Shown in pieces: positions 51,631 to 60,239 of a stretch of DNA of 64,000 bases. Position numbers and translations under genes: made by a program. The stretch comes from Corynebacterium sp. NML98-0116 (GTDB taxonomy: Bacteria; Actinomycetota; Actinomycetes; Mycobacteriales; Mycobacteriaceae): positions 1,983,233-2,047,232 of the forward strand of contig NZ_CP017639.1 of assembly GCF_001767255.1 (NCBI RefSeq). Reading direction: 5' to 3'. How positions within the stretch are numbered: position 1 is the first letter of the stretch; each line of letters opens with the position of its first letter. Below the pieces are notes generated by a model. It worked only from the letters and a program-made list of their open reading frames with translations. It made no database searches and was not told the origin of the DNA.

Positions 51631-52302
51631 TTAGCGTCGCCGCGCCGCCATGCGGCTGAACTTTTCCACCCGGCGCGAATCCCCATAGATCTGCACCTGC
51701 TCGCCAGCCTCCAAAGCCATGTGTCCAAGCACCGGCTGCCAGCGGTCCTCCCGGCGCACGGCAATCACCTTCACGCCGTGGCTCTGCCACAACGCCTGCT
51801 CGTCGAGCGGGCCCGCCACGTGCGTCGGCACCACCGTGTGCACAATCGCCGTGCCCGAGGACAACTCCACATAGTCGAGGTTCGCGCCACGCACCAAGTG
51901 CGCCACACGCCGCCCCATCGCCTCCTCCGGGTGCACCGCATGCGGCACACCGATCTGGTCCAGGATGCGCCCGTGCGCATTACCGGAGGACTTCGCCCAC
52001 AAATTCTCGACGCCCACATCCACCAACAGCGAACACGTCAAAATCGACGCCTCCACGTGCGCCCCGCCAATCGCCACGACGACGCCGTCGAACTCCGAAA
52101 TGCCCAGCTCATCAATCGTGGCCACGTCCGTGCAGTCAGCCTGCACCACCTTCGACAGCAGCCCGTTGTTGCGCTTCACGGCAGCCTCTTCCAGATCGAC
52201 GCCGACGACGGTGGCGTCGTCAAACATGAGCTCCCGGCCCACCGCCGAGCCAAACCTCCCGAGCCCAAGCACCGCGTACGTGGGCGTTGCAAACTTAACC
52301 AA
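51631..52302 (-). CDS. trkA: TrkA/KtrA-type potassium uptake regulatory subunit
   Basis: 223-residue cytoplasmic RCK protein: Rossmann motif YAVLGLGRFGSAVGREL at the N-terminus, VVGVDLEEAAVKRNN, and a C-terminal RCK_C part (VELSSGTAIVHTVVPTHVAG). It gates the TrkH channel in response to nucleotides. TTG 52302 is preferred because AAAGG lies seven bases upstream; ATG 52317, five codons earlier, has no visible ribosome-binding site. The start overlaps the trkH stop by 8 bases, so translation is coupled. Confidence 0.85.
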   Translation of the reverse strand: MVKFATPTYAVLGLGRFGSAVGRELMFDDATVVGVDLEEAAVKRNNGLLSKVVQADCTDVATIDELGISEFDGVVVAIGGAHVEASILTCSLLVDVGVENLWAKSSGNAHGRILDQIGVPHAVHPEEAMGRRVAHLVRGANLDYVELSSGTAIVHTVVPTHVAGPLDEQALWQSHGVKVIAVRREDRWQPVLGHMALEAGEQVQIYGDSRRVEKFSRMAARRR

Positions 52303-53632
52303 TGATCGGCCTTTCATAAGGAAGCAAAATTTTCGACGCCGGCTCCGCAAACGCGAACGCCGTCGCCACAGTAATCGGACCCAACCTGCCAACAATCATC
52401 ATAAAAATAATGACCAACAACGAAGGCGCATCCAGGTGCGGCGTAATGCCCGTGGACAACCCCACCGTGCCAAACGCCGACAGCACCTCAAACAACACCT
52501 CCGACAGGTGAAACGGCGTCAGCGCCAACAACGCGAACGTCGCCACCACCACCAGCGCGCCACTGAGCATCACCACCGTGATCGCCTGGTGCACCACCTC
52601 CACCGGGACACCTTTGCCCAGCATGACCGGCTGCGTGCGACCCCGCACCACCGCCGACACCGCCGACACCAACACCAACACCGTCGTGATCTTCACGCCA
52701 CCCGCCGTGCCAGCCGGGCCCGCCCCCACAAACATGAACAGGTCCATCGCAAACAGCGTCGGCTCGTGCATCCCGCCAATATCGACAGAGTTGAACCCGC
52801 TCGTGCGGGTCTGCACCGCCTGAAACAGCCCCGCCAACACCGCATCCGACGCCGGCAACCCACCCAGCGTGCGCGGGTTGTTCCACTCCATGACGAGGAT
52901 GGTGGCCGTCGAAAAGCAAAGAAGGAAGAGCGTACCGGCAACCACCATGCGCGTATTCAACGTCCAGCGGTGCAGGCGCAACACGTCCCGCCGAAACTGA
53001 AACAGCACCGGAAACCCCAAACCACCAATAATGATCGCCGCCATGATGGGCGCGCAGACCCACCAGTCCCCCACAAAGCCGGTCATGTTGTCCGAATAGA
53101 GGGCGAACCCCGCGTTGTTAAACGCCGACACCGCATGAAACACCCCATGCCCCAACGCGCGCGGCAATGGGTAGCCCAACGCCACGAACCGCGCCGTCAA
53201 CGCCAGCGCGACCAACGCCTCCACCACGATGCTCACCAGCAAGACCCGCCTCAACAGCGGCGCGATCCCGCCCACCGCCGTACGACGCTCCACCGCCGAA
53301 ATCACATTCGCACTCAAATTCGCTTTGCGGACCACCGCCTGACCCAGAATCGTCGCGAAGCTCATCACCCCGAACCCGCCAACCTGGATCAACACGGCAA
53401 TGACCACCTTGCCGAACGTAGTCCAATACGTCGCCGTATCCACAATGGCTAGGCCGGTTACACACAGCGCGGACGTCGCCGTAAACAACGCCGGCAACAG
53501 CGGCAACCCACCCGGATTCACAGTGGAAGCCGGAAGCATCAGCAACACGGTGCCCACGAACAGGGCTACCAGGAAGCCGAACAAGATCACCGCCGCGCTA
53601 TTGAGCTGGCGGTGCCGAATGTCAGCAGGCAC
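52295..53632 (-). CDS. trkH: TrkH/KtrB-type potassium uptake protein
   Basis: 445-residue membrane protein with four pore repeats. Selectivity-filter segments include SALCVTGLAIVDT near residue 55, SAFNNAGFAL near 175, TSGFNSVDIGG near 275 and AFGTVGLSTGITPH near 380. With TrkA it forms a K+ uptake system. GTG 53632 is the chosen start: it lies seven bases after TAATGT, with TTGCCA 17 bases before that; the in-frame TTG at 53668 is the -35 itself. PADIRHRQLNSAAVI follows the start. Confidence 0.85.
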   Translation of the reverse strand: MPADIRHRQLNSAAVILFGFLVALFVGTVLLMLPASTVNPGGLPLLPALFTATSALCVTGLAIVDTATYWTTFGKVVIAVLIQVGGFGVMSFATILGQAVVRKANLSANVISAVERRTAVGGIAPLLRRVLLVSIVVEALVALALTARFVALGYPLPRALGHGVFHAVSAFNNAGFALYSDNMTGFVGDWWVCAPIMAAIIIGGLGFPVLFQFRRDVLRLHRWTLNTRMVVAGTLFLLCFSTATILVMEWNNPRTLGGLPASDAVLAGLFQAVQTRTSGFNSVDIGGMHEPTLFAMDLFMFVGAGPAGTAGGVKITTVLVLVSAVSAVVRGRTQPVMLGKGVPVEVVHQAITVVMLSGALVVVATFALLALTPFHLSEVLFEVLSAFGTVGLSTGITPHLDAPSLLVIIFMMIVGRLGPITVATAFAFAEPASKILLPYERPIIG

Positions 53633-53639
53633 CAGCGGA

Positions 53640-53668
53640 ACATTACGCCAGCGGGGTGCGGGTGGCAA
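53640..53668 (-). promoter_or_regulatory. promoter of trkHA
   Basis: On the complement TTGCCA (53668-53663), 17-bp spacer, TAATGT (53645-53640), then 7 bases to GTG 53632. Predicts a leaderless transcript. Upstream, GAGGGG-TATT-CCCCTC at 53698-53713 is a small hairpin of unknown role. Confidence 0.65.
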
Positions 53669-53863
53669 GGGTTTTGAACTTTTCGAGTGTAAAGTGTGAG
53701 GGGTATTCCCCTCTTGCCTGAAGTCACCCGTTCAGCGGACTGGCTGCGGAGGGGTTTTCTTGTCGCTGAGTAGCTATGGAGTGGGCGCCAGTGCCAAATC
53801 TGACATCGTTTGTTGTCTAGCACATTTTCTGCCAGCAACTTTGAAGCGATAGACCTTATTCGA

Positions 53864-53970
53864 TTGCGTCTTTTGGCACTCGAACCGACCTGCCTGACAC
53901 CAAATTCCCTCACACAGAACAGGCGACCTGGGCTTTGCGAACCCACGACGCCAAATGCAGGAATGTGGTG
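53864..53970. repeat. palindromic repeats: half of type B and type A copy 3
   Basis: TTGCGTCTTTTGGCACTC at 53864-53881 is the right arm of type B without its partner. CACCAAATTCC (53898-53908) and GGAATGTGGTG (53960-53970) are type A arms with the core GCGACCTGGGCTTT. They fill much of the 358-bp spacer between trkH and the DUF4229 gene, where I see no other gene. Confidence 0.7.
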
Positions 53971-53990
53971 CACACCGTCCCACGAGAGAA

Positions 53991-54308
53991 CTAACGCTCG
54001 GCCAGCTCGGCCTCGATCCACGCCTTGCGGGCCTGACGCTGCTCCTTCCAATGCGCAAGCGCCTGGACGGCCTCAATGCGTTGCTTCTTGAACACCAGCA
54101 TGGACAGCGGGAACGCCACGATGAGGGCTAAAAGGGCCGACATGATCAGCGGCACGGGCGCCCCAACCGCGACGGCCAGCAGCTGGATCACCACGGTGAG
54201 GACGATGAAGAGGAGGAGCCGGTACAGCCCGTAGATGGCGGCGGCTTTGTTGGCGCGACGCTTCGCGCTTGGGTCAACCTCGGGAGCTTCCTGTGGTGCT
54301 TCACTCAT
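53991..54308 (-). CDS. DUF4229-like membrane protein
   Basis: 105 residues: a charged N-terminus, two close membrane helices (LYRLLLFIVLTVVIQLLAVAV and LIMSALLALIVAFPLSMLVF) and a basic coiled C-terminus (FKKQRIEAVQALAHWKEQR). The layout matches DUF4229 proteins found near the cytochrome c maturation and men genes of mycobacteria. Function unknown. It is divergent from the gene at 54353. Confidence 0.75.
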   Translation of the reverse strand: MSEAPQEAPEVDPSAKRRANKAAAIYGLYRLLLFIVLTVVIQLLAVAVGAPVPLIMSALLALIVAFPLSMLVFKKQRIEAVQALAHWKEQRQARKAWIEAELAER

Positions 54309-54352
54309 GGAGATTTAGCCTAACGCAAAGGTGGACCAGTATGTTAGAGGGC

Positions 54353-54616
54353 ATGGGAAGGCTTCTACTCATCGCTCTGATCATTCTGGCTGTGTACTTG
54401 ATGTGGCGCGCGTTCGGCCCGGGGTCGAATGCACGGTATGGATGGTACGGGGTGCAGCAGCAGGAACAACCGCCGGCTATTAAGGGGCCGGATGATGATG
54501 AGGAGTTCCTGTGGGAGATCGAGAAGAATAGGTTTAAAGAACGCCGGGCCCGCGAGGAGGCGGAGCGCCGGCGTCGTGAAGAGGAGGAGCGTCGGAGGAA
54601 GCGTGGCGAAGACTAG
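54353..54616 (+). CDS. Small membrane-anchored charged protein
   Basis: 87 residues: one N-terminal helix (LLLIALIILAVYLMW), a short linker with DDDEEFLWEIEKNRFKE and a very basic/acidic coiled tail of Arg/Glu repeats (EEAERRRREEEERRRKRG). ATG 54353 lies seven bases after TATGTT, a leaderless arrangement; ATG 54341 overlaps the -10. The stop shares CTAG with the convergent galE stop. Similar small proteins occur near ccsA in corynebacteria; no function known. Confidence 0.65.
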   Translation: MGRLLLIALIILAVYLMWRAFGPGSNARYGWYGVQQQEQPPAIKGPDDDEEFLWEIEKNRFKERRAREEAERRRREEEERRRKRGED

Positions 54617-55605
54617 CTGCGCGTTGCTTCCTCGGCGAGGACCTCGGGCAGCTTCTCTGCCCAGGCTAGGGAGTCGCGGACGCCCTGCTCGATGGTGAGC
54701 TCTGGGGACCAGCCGAGTACCTCGCGCGCCTTGTCGATGCGCGGTGCGCAACCGGCGACGTCGCCCTCACGCGGCGGCGCGGTGGTGACCTCCATGTCGG
54801 AGCCGCTGGCGGCCTTGAACGCCTCGGCGAGCTCGAAGACGGTGGTGCCGGTGCCGGTGCCTAGGTTGATGACCTCGTATGGGGCGAGGTCGGCCTTGAG
54901 GGCGGCGACGTGGGCGCGGGCCAGGTCCCAAACGTGGACGTAGTCGCGCAGGCCGGAGCCGTCGCGGGTTGGCCAGTCGACGCCGGTGACCGTGAACGCC
55001 TCACCCCTCTGGTGGGCGGTGATCATCTTGCCCAGCGCGTGGGACGGCAGCGGGTTCTGCAGGCCGGTGCGCAGCTGTGGGTCGGCGCCGATCGGGTTGA
55101 AGTAGCGCAGGGCCACAGCCTGGATCTGGCCGGCGGCAGCGGCGTCAGCCATGACGCGCTCCAGCATCCACTTCGACGCGGCGTACGGGCTGGTTGGCGC
55201 CACAACGGAGGACTCGTTGACGGTGAAGTCCTCGTCCGCCTGGTACATTGCGGCGGTCGAGCTGAGCATGACGCGCTTGACGCCGCGGTCGCGAAGGACC
55301 TGCAGCATCTTGGTTGCGCGGCCGACGTTGACGTCGTAGTACTCGAGCGGCTGCGCGACGGACTCCGGCACGATGATCTTGGCCGCGCAGTGGATGACGG
55401 CTTCGATGTCGGGGTGGTCGTCGAAAATTTTGTTGAGCAGCTCGGTGTCGGCGATGTCGCCCTCGTAGTGGTCGAAGCGCTCTGCGAAGACGCGCAGGCC
55501 AGTGGAGTAGTCATCCAAGATGACCGGGGTGATGCCTGCGTCGGAGCAGCACGATGCAATTGTGGAGCCGATGTAGCCGGCCCCTCCTGTAATCAGTGTT
55601 TTCAT
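54613..55605 (-). CDS. galE: UDP-glucose 4-epimerase
   Basis: 330-residue extended SDR enzyme interconverting UDP-glucose and UDP-galactose, which feeds galactan and arabinogalactan. NAD motif GGAGYIGST at the N-terminus, catalytic SSTAAMY (near 120) and YAASK (near 145, Tyr-x3-Lys), and LRYFNPIGADP. Its ATG overlaps the ccsA stop by one base (TAATG), so it is translated from the cytochrome c maturation transcript, an unexpected partner. Confidence 0.9.
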   Translation of the reverse strand: MKTLITGGAGYIGSTIASCCSDAGITPVILDDYSTGLRVFAERFDHYEGDIADTELLNKIFDDHPDIEAVIHCAAKIIVPESVAQPLEYYDVNVGRATKMLQVLRDRGVKRVMLSSTAAMYQADEDFTVNESSVVAPTSPYAASKWMLERVMADAAAAGQIQAVALRYFNPIGADPQLRTGLQNPLPSHALGKMITAHQRGEAFTVTGVDWPTRDGSGLRDYVHVWDLARAHVAALKADLAPYEVINLGTGTGTTVFELAEAFKAASGSDMEVTTAPPREGDVAGCAPRIDKAREVLGWSPELTIEQGVRDSLAWAEKLPEVLAEEATRS

Positions 55606-56606
55606 TAGTTCAATCCTGCGTACGAGTGAAGTCCAGCAATGACAGTATTTACATAGGTCATGTTAAAGATGGTCATGGCCAAGGCAAAAACGTTGATCCA
55701 CGCGGCCTTCGAGTTCTTCCAGCCGGCGGTGGCGCGCGCGTGGAGGTAGGCGGCGTACAGAATCCACGTGATCATGGACACGGTTTCCTTCGCGTCCCAG
55801 CCCCACGGGCGACCCCAGGCGACCTCAGCCCAGATCGCGCCAAACACAATGCCGATTCCGAACAGCGGCAGCGTAATAATCGCCGTCTTGTAGGTGATCT
55901 GGTCGAGCGTCTTCGCGCTCGGCAGTGGCTTCGCAATCGCGCCGAAAAACCCATGCTCCTCGCCGCGCGGCTGCCACATGCGCAGCAAGTACAGCAGCGC
56001 AAAGATGCCCGACACAATACCTATCGACGCCCCCACCGACACCGACGAAACGTGCACCGGCAGCCAGTAGGACTGCAGCGCCGGCACCACCGGCGCCACG
56101 TGCATGTGGAACACCGTGGAGTTCAAGAACATCGCGATCGCCATCGGGGCGAGCAGCCACGGCCAGATGGTGTGCCAGTTCTTGCGCTGCACCACGATCG
56201 CGGCTGCGACCATCACGACGGCCGTCATGGCCAGGATGTACTCGTACAGGTTGCCGAGCGGGAAGCGCTTCGCCGCCAGCCCGCGCGTAATGAAGGACGC
56301 CACGTGCAGCACGATGCCGAACCAGATCAGCGCCTGCGTCATGTTCGCCCACTTGCGGGCGCCGGCGACGCGGCGGTCGTATTCTGCCTGGTCGAAGGAG
56401 TCGGAGGGGACGTCGATAAGCTCGGAGCCGCCCCCGGCCCCCACGGCGACTTTTTGATCCATGCGGGCGCGCTCGCGGCGCATGTCGAGCACGCCGAACA
56501 TGCGCCCGTAGTAGATACAGGACATGATCAGCGCAGCCAGGTACAGGATGAACGCGGTGCGGAACGTGAGGTCTGAGAGGTCCGCCATCGTGGAATCGAC
56601 AAGCAT
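55605..56606 (-). CDS. ccsA: Cytochrome c biogenesis protein CcsA/CcsB (ResC)
   Basis: 333-residue membrane protein of the haem handling (HHP) family; with ResB it delivers haem for covalent attachment to apocytochrome c. About eight helices; the tryptophan-rich motif WGRPWGWDAKETVSMITW near residue 250 is the external haem-binding WWD domain. ATG 56606 lies seven bases after TAGATT, so it may have its own leaderless promoter inside the hemL-to-ccsA run. The stop overlaps the galE start by one base. Confidence 0.92.
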   Translation of the reverse strand: MLVDSTMADLSDLTFRTAFILYLAALIMSCIYYGRMFGVLDMRRERARMDQKVAVGAGGGSELIDVPSDSFDQAEYDRRVAGARKWANMTQALIWFGIVLHVASFITRGLAAKRFPLGNLYEYILAMTAVVMVAAAIVVQRKNWHTIWPWLLAPMAIAMFLNSTVFHMHVAPVVPALQSYWLPVHVSSVSVGASIGIVSGIFALLYLLRMWQPRGEEHGFFGAIAKPLPSAKTLDQITYKTAIITLPLFGIGIVFGAIWAEVAWGRPWGWDAKETVSMITWILYAAYLHARATAGWKNSKAAWINVFALAMTIFNMTYVNTVIAGLHSYAGLN

Positions 56607-56634
56607 GGGGAACAATCTACCGCGTCATCGCAGG

Positions 56635-58263
56635 TTAGCCAAGGTCATCAACCTCGAAGGAGGGGTTCTCCTCCTCCGAAACGCCCAGGATTTCCTCCAC
56701 GATTTCATCGAACTCGGCGCCCCACCCGGCGCGGTCCGTGCGCGCCAGGCCGGCGAGCTCCACGTGGGTGCCGGTGGCCGTCGGGGTCAGGCGGATCCAC
56801 AGGCGGCGGCGCTTGATGGTCAGCGAGCCAGCCAGCGCGGCCAGCATGAGCACCGAGGTTGCCAGCATCCAGCCCTGGGTCGGGTCGTGGGAGATTTGGT
56901 AGTTGGCGTATTCGGCGGCGCCGTCGAAGCGCACGCGGATGCCACCCTCAAGGGTGGTTTCCTCCCCCGGCACCAGGTTGACGCGCTCCACCTTCTGCAG
57001 GCGCCCCTCGGCGATCAGGTTCTGGTCCAGCACGAAGATGTTCTGCGGGCGGCCGGTGTCCAGGCCGGCGTCTCCGACGTAGATGTCTACGGCCATCGCT
57101 GGGTCCTGCATCGCAGGGAAGCCGGACTGCAGCATGTCGCCGTTCACGCCGGTCCACTGGGCGGTCGGTGCGAAGTTGCCCTCGATGGCGATCTGGTGCT
57201 CGCGGCGATCGGTGAGGTCCGGGTACATGCCGGCCGGCGGGTCGAAACGCATTACGCCGGCGGACAGGAAGTTCTGCACGTCCGTGGGCCTAAACTGCAC
57301 CATCTGGGTGCGCGACTCCCCATTCGGCCAGGTGATGGTTACCTGCGGGGCGAAGCCGTGCCCCTGCAGGTAGACGCGGTTGCCGTCCACGCGCAGCGGG
57401 TGGTTGACCTGCAGCGTGAAGTCCTGCCATTGCTCGCGCGGGGCGGCCACGTCCGGGGTGTAGGCCACGTCCGACCAGAACCCGTTCGCTTGGCCAGTGT
57501 TGAGGTACTCGGCGCGGAAGTTCTTCGACTCGATGCAGAACGGGTGCAGGCCGGTGCCGTCGAAAAGCGGGCCGGCGCGGAAGACGTCGAAGTTCGCAGG
57601 CGACGTATTACAGAACTGGCGCGGCTGCTCCACCGGCACCGCGTACTGCGACTCGGACTCGGTCACCATGATGACCTGGCCCTCGTAGAAGACCATGCGG
57701 CCCGCCGCGAACGCCACGATCATGCCCACCAGCCCGATGTGGAACAGCAGGTTCATCAGCTCGCGGGAGTAGCCGCGCTCCGCCGAAATGGAGAACACTC
57801 CGGCGCGGTCCTCCTCCGGCTGGTAGGAAGCCACGTGCCACCTGCGCAGCACTGCGCGCGCCTTCGCCTCCAACTCGTCCTTCGGCGTATCGACGTCCCC
57901 CTCCGCATGCAGCGGCATCCTGGACAGGTACTTCGGCGCCCTGGTCGGCGTGGCCCGGTACGCGCGCCAGTGGTCAATCGAGCGCGGGATGATGCACCCG
58001 ACCAGCGAGACCATCAGCAGCGTGACGATAGCGACGAACCAGGTGGAATCGAAGACGTCGAACAGCTGGAGCTTGTCGTAGATGGGCCCCATGGTTGGGT
58101 TGGCGCGCAGGTAGTCGTCCACCAGCGTCGCGGAGACCGTGCGCTGTGGCAACAGCGCGCCCGGGATGGAGGCGAGCGAAAGTAAGAACAGGAGCAGCAG
58201 CGCGGTGCGCATACTGGTCAGCCAGTGCCACGACCTGCGTAGCCACGTGAGTGCAGTGCTCAT
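56635..58263 (-). CDS. resB: Cytochrome c biogenesis protein ResB (Ccs1)
   Basis: 542 residues. Three N-terminal helices (MRTALLLLFLLSLASIPGALLP; TWFVAIVTLLMVSLVGCIIPR; a later one near LLFHIGLVGMIVAFAAG), a large external domain of about 250 residues and a fourth helix near the C-terminus (TSVLMLAALAGSLTI). Partner of CcsA in System II cytochrome c maturation. It directly abuts ccdA (58264). Confidence 0.92.
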   Translation of the reverse strand: MSTALTWLRRSWHWLTSMRTALLLLFLLSLASIPGALLPQRTVSATLVDDYLRANPTMGPIYDKLQLFDVFDSTWFVAIVTLLMVSLVGCIIPRSIDHWRAYRATPTRAPKYLSRMPLHAEGDVDTPKDELEAKARAVLRRWHVASYQPEEDRAGVFSISAERGYSRELMNLLFHIGLVGMIVAFAAGRMVFYEGQVIMVTESESQYAVPVEQPRQFCNTSPANFDVFRAGPLFDGTGLHPFCIESKNFRAEYLNTGQANGFWSDVAYTPDVAAPREQWQDFTLQVNHPLRVDGNRVYLQGHGFAPQVTITWPNGESRTQMVQFRPTDVQNFLSAGVMRFDPPAGMYPDLTDRREHQIAIEGNFAPTAQWTGVNGDMLQSGFPAMQDPAMAVDIYVGDAGLDTGRPQNIFVLDQNLIAEGRLQKVERVNLVPGEETTLEGGIRVRFDGAAEYANYQISHDPTQGWMLATSVLMLAALAGSLTIKRRRLWIRLTPTATGTHVELAGLARTDRAGWGAEFDEIVEEILGVSEEENPSFEVDDLG

Positions 58264-59043
58264 TTAAATCACCGTTGCTCCATATCCGACGACGAGCTGG
58301 CGCGTCCAGCCGATAAACACGTTCCAGGCCCCTGTCAGCAGCAGCAGGCCGACGATGACCATCGCTACCCCGCCGATCACCTGGATGGTACGCGAGTGTT
58401 TCCGCAGCACCTCGATACTACGCACCGCCTTCGCCGAGCCGAGCGCCACCAGCAGGAACGGCAGCCCCAACCCGAGGCAGTACGCGATGACCAGCAGCAC
58501 GCCGCGCGCCGCCGTCATGCCCGCCGTGCCCACAGAGACGGAGACGATGGCGCCGAGCGTCGGCCCCAAGCACGGGGTCCACCCGAGCGCGAACACCCCG
58601 CCGAGCAGCGGCGCGCCCAGCAGCGTGGTCCACTTCTTCGGCCGCAGCCGCGTGTCGTTTTGCAGCGCGGGCACCCAACCGGCGAACACCAGGCCCATCA
58701 CAATCGTGACCACCCCACCCGCACGCATGAGGGTCTCCGCGTTGAGCGCCACCGCGCTCACCGCACCGAAGACAGTCACGGTGGCCAGCAGGAACACCAC
58801 GGTGAACCCGAGGATGAACAGGCCCGCCGCGCCGGCGACGGCCCAGCGGCGCCGCGTCACCGACACCCCGCGCTCATCCACGTTAAGCTCGCCGCCCACG
58901 ATGCCCGTCAGGTACGACATGTAGCCCGGCACCAGCGGCACCACGCACGGCGAGGCGAAGGACGCCAACCCGGCCAGCGCAGCCGCCAGCATTCCCAGCA
59001 GCAGCGGCCCCTGGGAGACCAGCTCCGATAACGCCTCCCCCAC
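58264..59043 (-). CDS. ccdA: CcdA-type thiol-disulfide membrane transporter
   Basis: 259-residue DsbD/CcdA membrane protein with six or more helices. The two redox Cys are in FASPCVVPLVPGY near residue 32 and GWTPCLGPTLG near residue 157. It carries electrons from cytoplasmic thioredoxin to the TlpA-like protein so that apocytochrome c haem-binding Cys stay reduced. It abuts the tlpA-like gene with no gap. Confidence 0.92.
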   Translation of the reverse strand: MGEALSELVSQGPLLLGMLAAALAGLASFASPCVVPLVPGYMSYLTGIVGGELNVDERGVSVTRRRWAVAGAAGLFILGFTVVFLLATVTVFGAVSAVALNAETLMRAGGVVTIVMGLVFAGWVPALQNDTRLRPKKWTTLLGAPLLGGVFALGWTPCLGPTLGAIVSVSVGTAGMTAARGVLLVIAYCLGLGLPFLLVALGSAKAVRSIEVLRKHSRTIQVIGGVAMVIVGLLLLTGAWNVFIGWTRQLVVGYGATVI

Positions 59044-59622
59044 TTAGGCCTCCGCCTCCTGGTGCAGCGTATTCGCCAGGTCAATGATCTCCTGGGCGTT
59101 GACCTCCCGCAGGAACACCGCCGCCGGGCGGTGCTGGGTGTCCAGCACGATCGTCGTCGGGATCACGGAGCTGGGCACGCCGCCCAAGAACGCGGCGGTC
59201 TTAAACGGCGGGTCGTAGATGGATGGGTAGGTCACCCCGTTGTCCTTCATGAAGTCGCGCGCAATGTCCGCGTTGTGGTCACGCACGTTAATGCCCAGCA
59301 CGGTGCCGAAGCCCTCGATGGACTCCTGCACCTCCTGGAGGTCGTCGACCTCCGCACGGCACGGCGCGCACCACTGGCCCCACGCGTTGAGCACCACGAC
59401 CTCGCCGTCGAAGTCGCTGAGCGAAATCTCGCTGCCCGGCTCCATCAGGGACTCGCCGGAAAAGTCCGGCAGCGGCTTACGCTCCTCCTGCGGGTAGAAC
59501 AGCTCCACCTGCCCGCCCGGCGAGTGGAACGCGAAGGACCCGCCGTTGTCGCTGGCGCTCGAGCACCCGCTCAGCAGCACGGCTGCGGCAACGAATGGGA
59601 CAAGGCTGCGGCGCACGGTCAT
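59044..59622 (-). CDS. TlpA/ResA-type thioredoxin lipoprotein
   Basis: 192 residues. Signal peptide with lipobox LLSGC, then a thioredoxin fold with NAWGQWCAPCRAEVDDL (WCAPC active site near residue 85) and cis-Pro region VPSSVIPTTIVLD. It receives electrons from CcdA and reduces apocytochrome c outside the membrane. Member of the hemL-to-ccsA cluster; 14 bases separate it from the phosphatase gene upstream. Confidence 0.9.
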   Translation of the reverse strand: MTVRRSLVPFVAAAVLLSGCSSASDNGGSFAFHSPGGQVELFYPQEERKPLPDFSGESLMEPGSEISLSDFDGEVVVLNAWGQWCAPCRAEVDDLQEVQESIEGFGTVLGINVRDHNADIARDFMKDNGVTYPSIYDPPFKTAAFLGGVPSSVIPTTIVLDTQHRPAAVFLREVNAQEIIDLANTLHQEAEA

Positions 59623-59636
59623 AGGGTCCTTCCAGG

Positions 59637-60239
59637 TTAGATCGCGGATGCGGGGGTTGAGTATGACCAGTCAACAACAACGTCATCATCGAACACAAGT
59701 GACGTCACACTGGCCAGCTCGCAGCGACGGCTCGCGTGCGCGAAGGGCTTGCCCTGCACGTAGCGCTGCACCGTCACGATCGGCAGCTGGTGGCTCACCA
59801 GCACGGCCTCGTGGCCCTCGGCGCGCTGGCGGGCGTCCTCAATCGCGACGTCCATGCGGGCGAAGATGTCCTCGTAGGACTCGCCCCAGCTCGGCTCCCA
59901 GGGCTTGAGCATGTGGCGCCACCGGATCGGGTTCCACAGCTGGGAGCGCCACCCCTTGGTGCGCAGCCCCTCAAAGGTGTTGCCGGCCTCCAGGATCTCC
60001 TCCCGGGTATCAATCTCCAGGCCAGTGACCTCCGCAATCGGCTGCGCGGTCTCCTGCGCGCGCAGCAGCGGGCTGGCCGCCAGGTAGGTAACATCGCGGC
60101 CCTCGAAAAACTTCGAGGTCGCAGCGGCCATCGAGTAGCCGCGGGAGCTCAAGTGGTAGCCCGGCAGGCGCCCGTAGAGGATCTTCTTCGGGTTGAACAC
60201 TTCACCGTGGCGCACCAGGTGGACAACAGTTCGCGTCAT
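59637..60239 (-). CDS. Histidine phosphatase family protein
   Basis: 200 residues with the branch-1 signature LVRHGEVFNPKKILYGR (RHGE near residue 10), SPLLRAQETAQPI near residue 57 and the second His in AVLVSHQLPIV near residue 145. The gene always follows hemL in mycobacteria and corynebacteria, where it is called a phosphoglycerate mutase-like protein; the substrate is not known. It abuts the hemL stop. Confidence 0.88.
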   Translation of the reverse strand: MTRTVVHLVRHGEVFNPKKILYGRLPGYHLSSRGYSMAAATSKFFEGRDVTYLAASPLLRAQETAQPIAEVTGLEIDTREEILEAGNTFEGLRTKGWRSQLWNPIRWRHMLKPWEPSWGESYEDIFARMDVAIEDARQRAEGHEAVLVSHQLPIVTVQRYVQGKPFAHASRRCELASVTSLVFDDDVVVDWSYSTPASAI

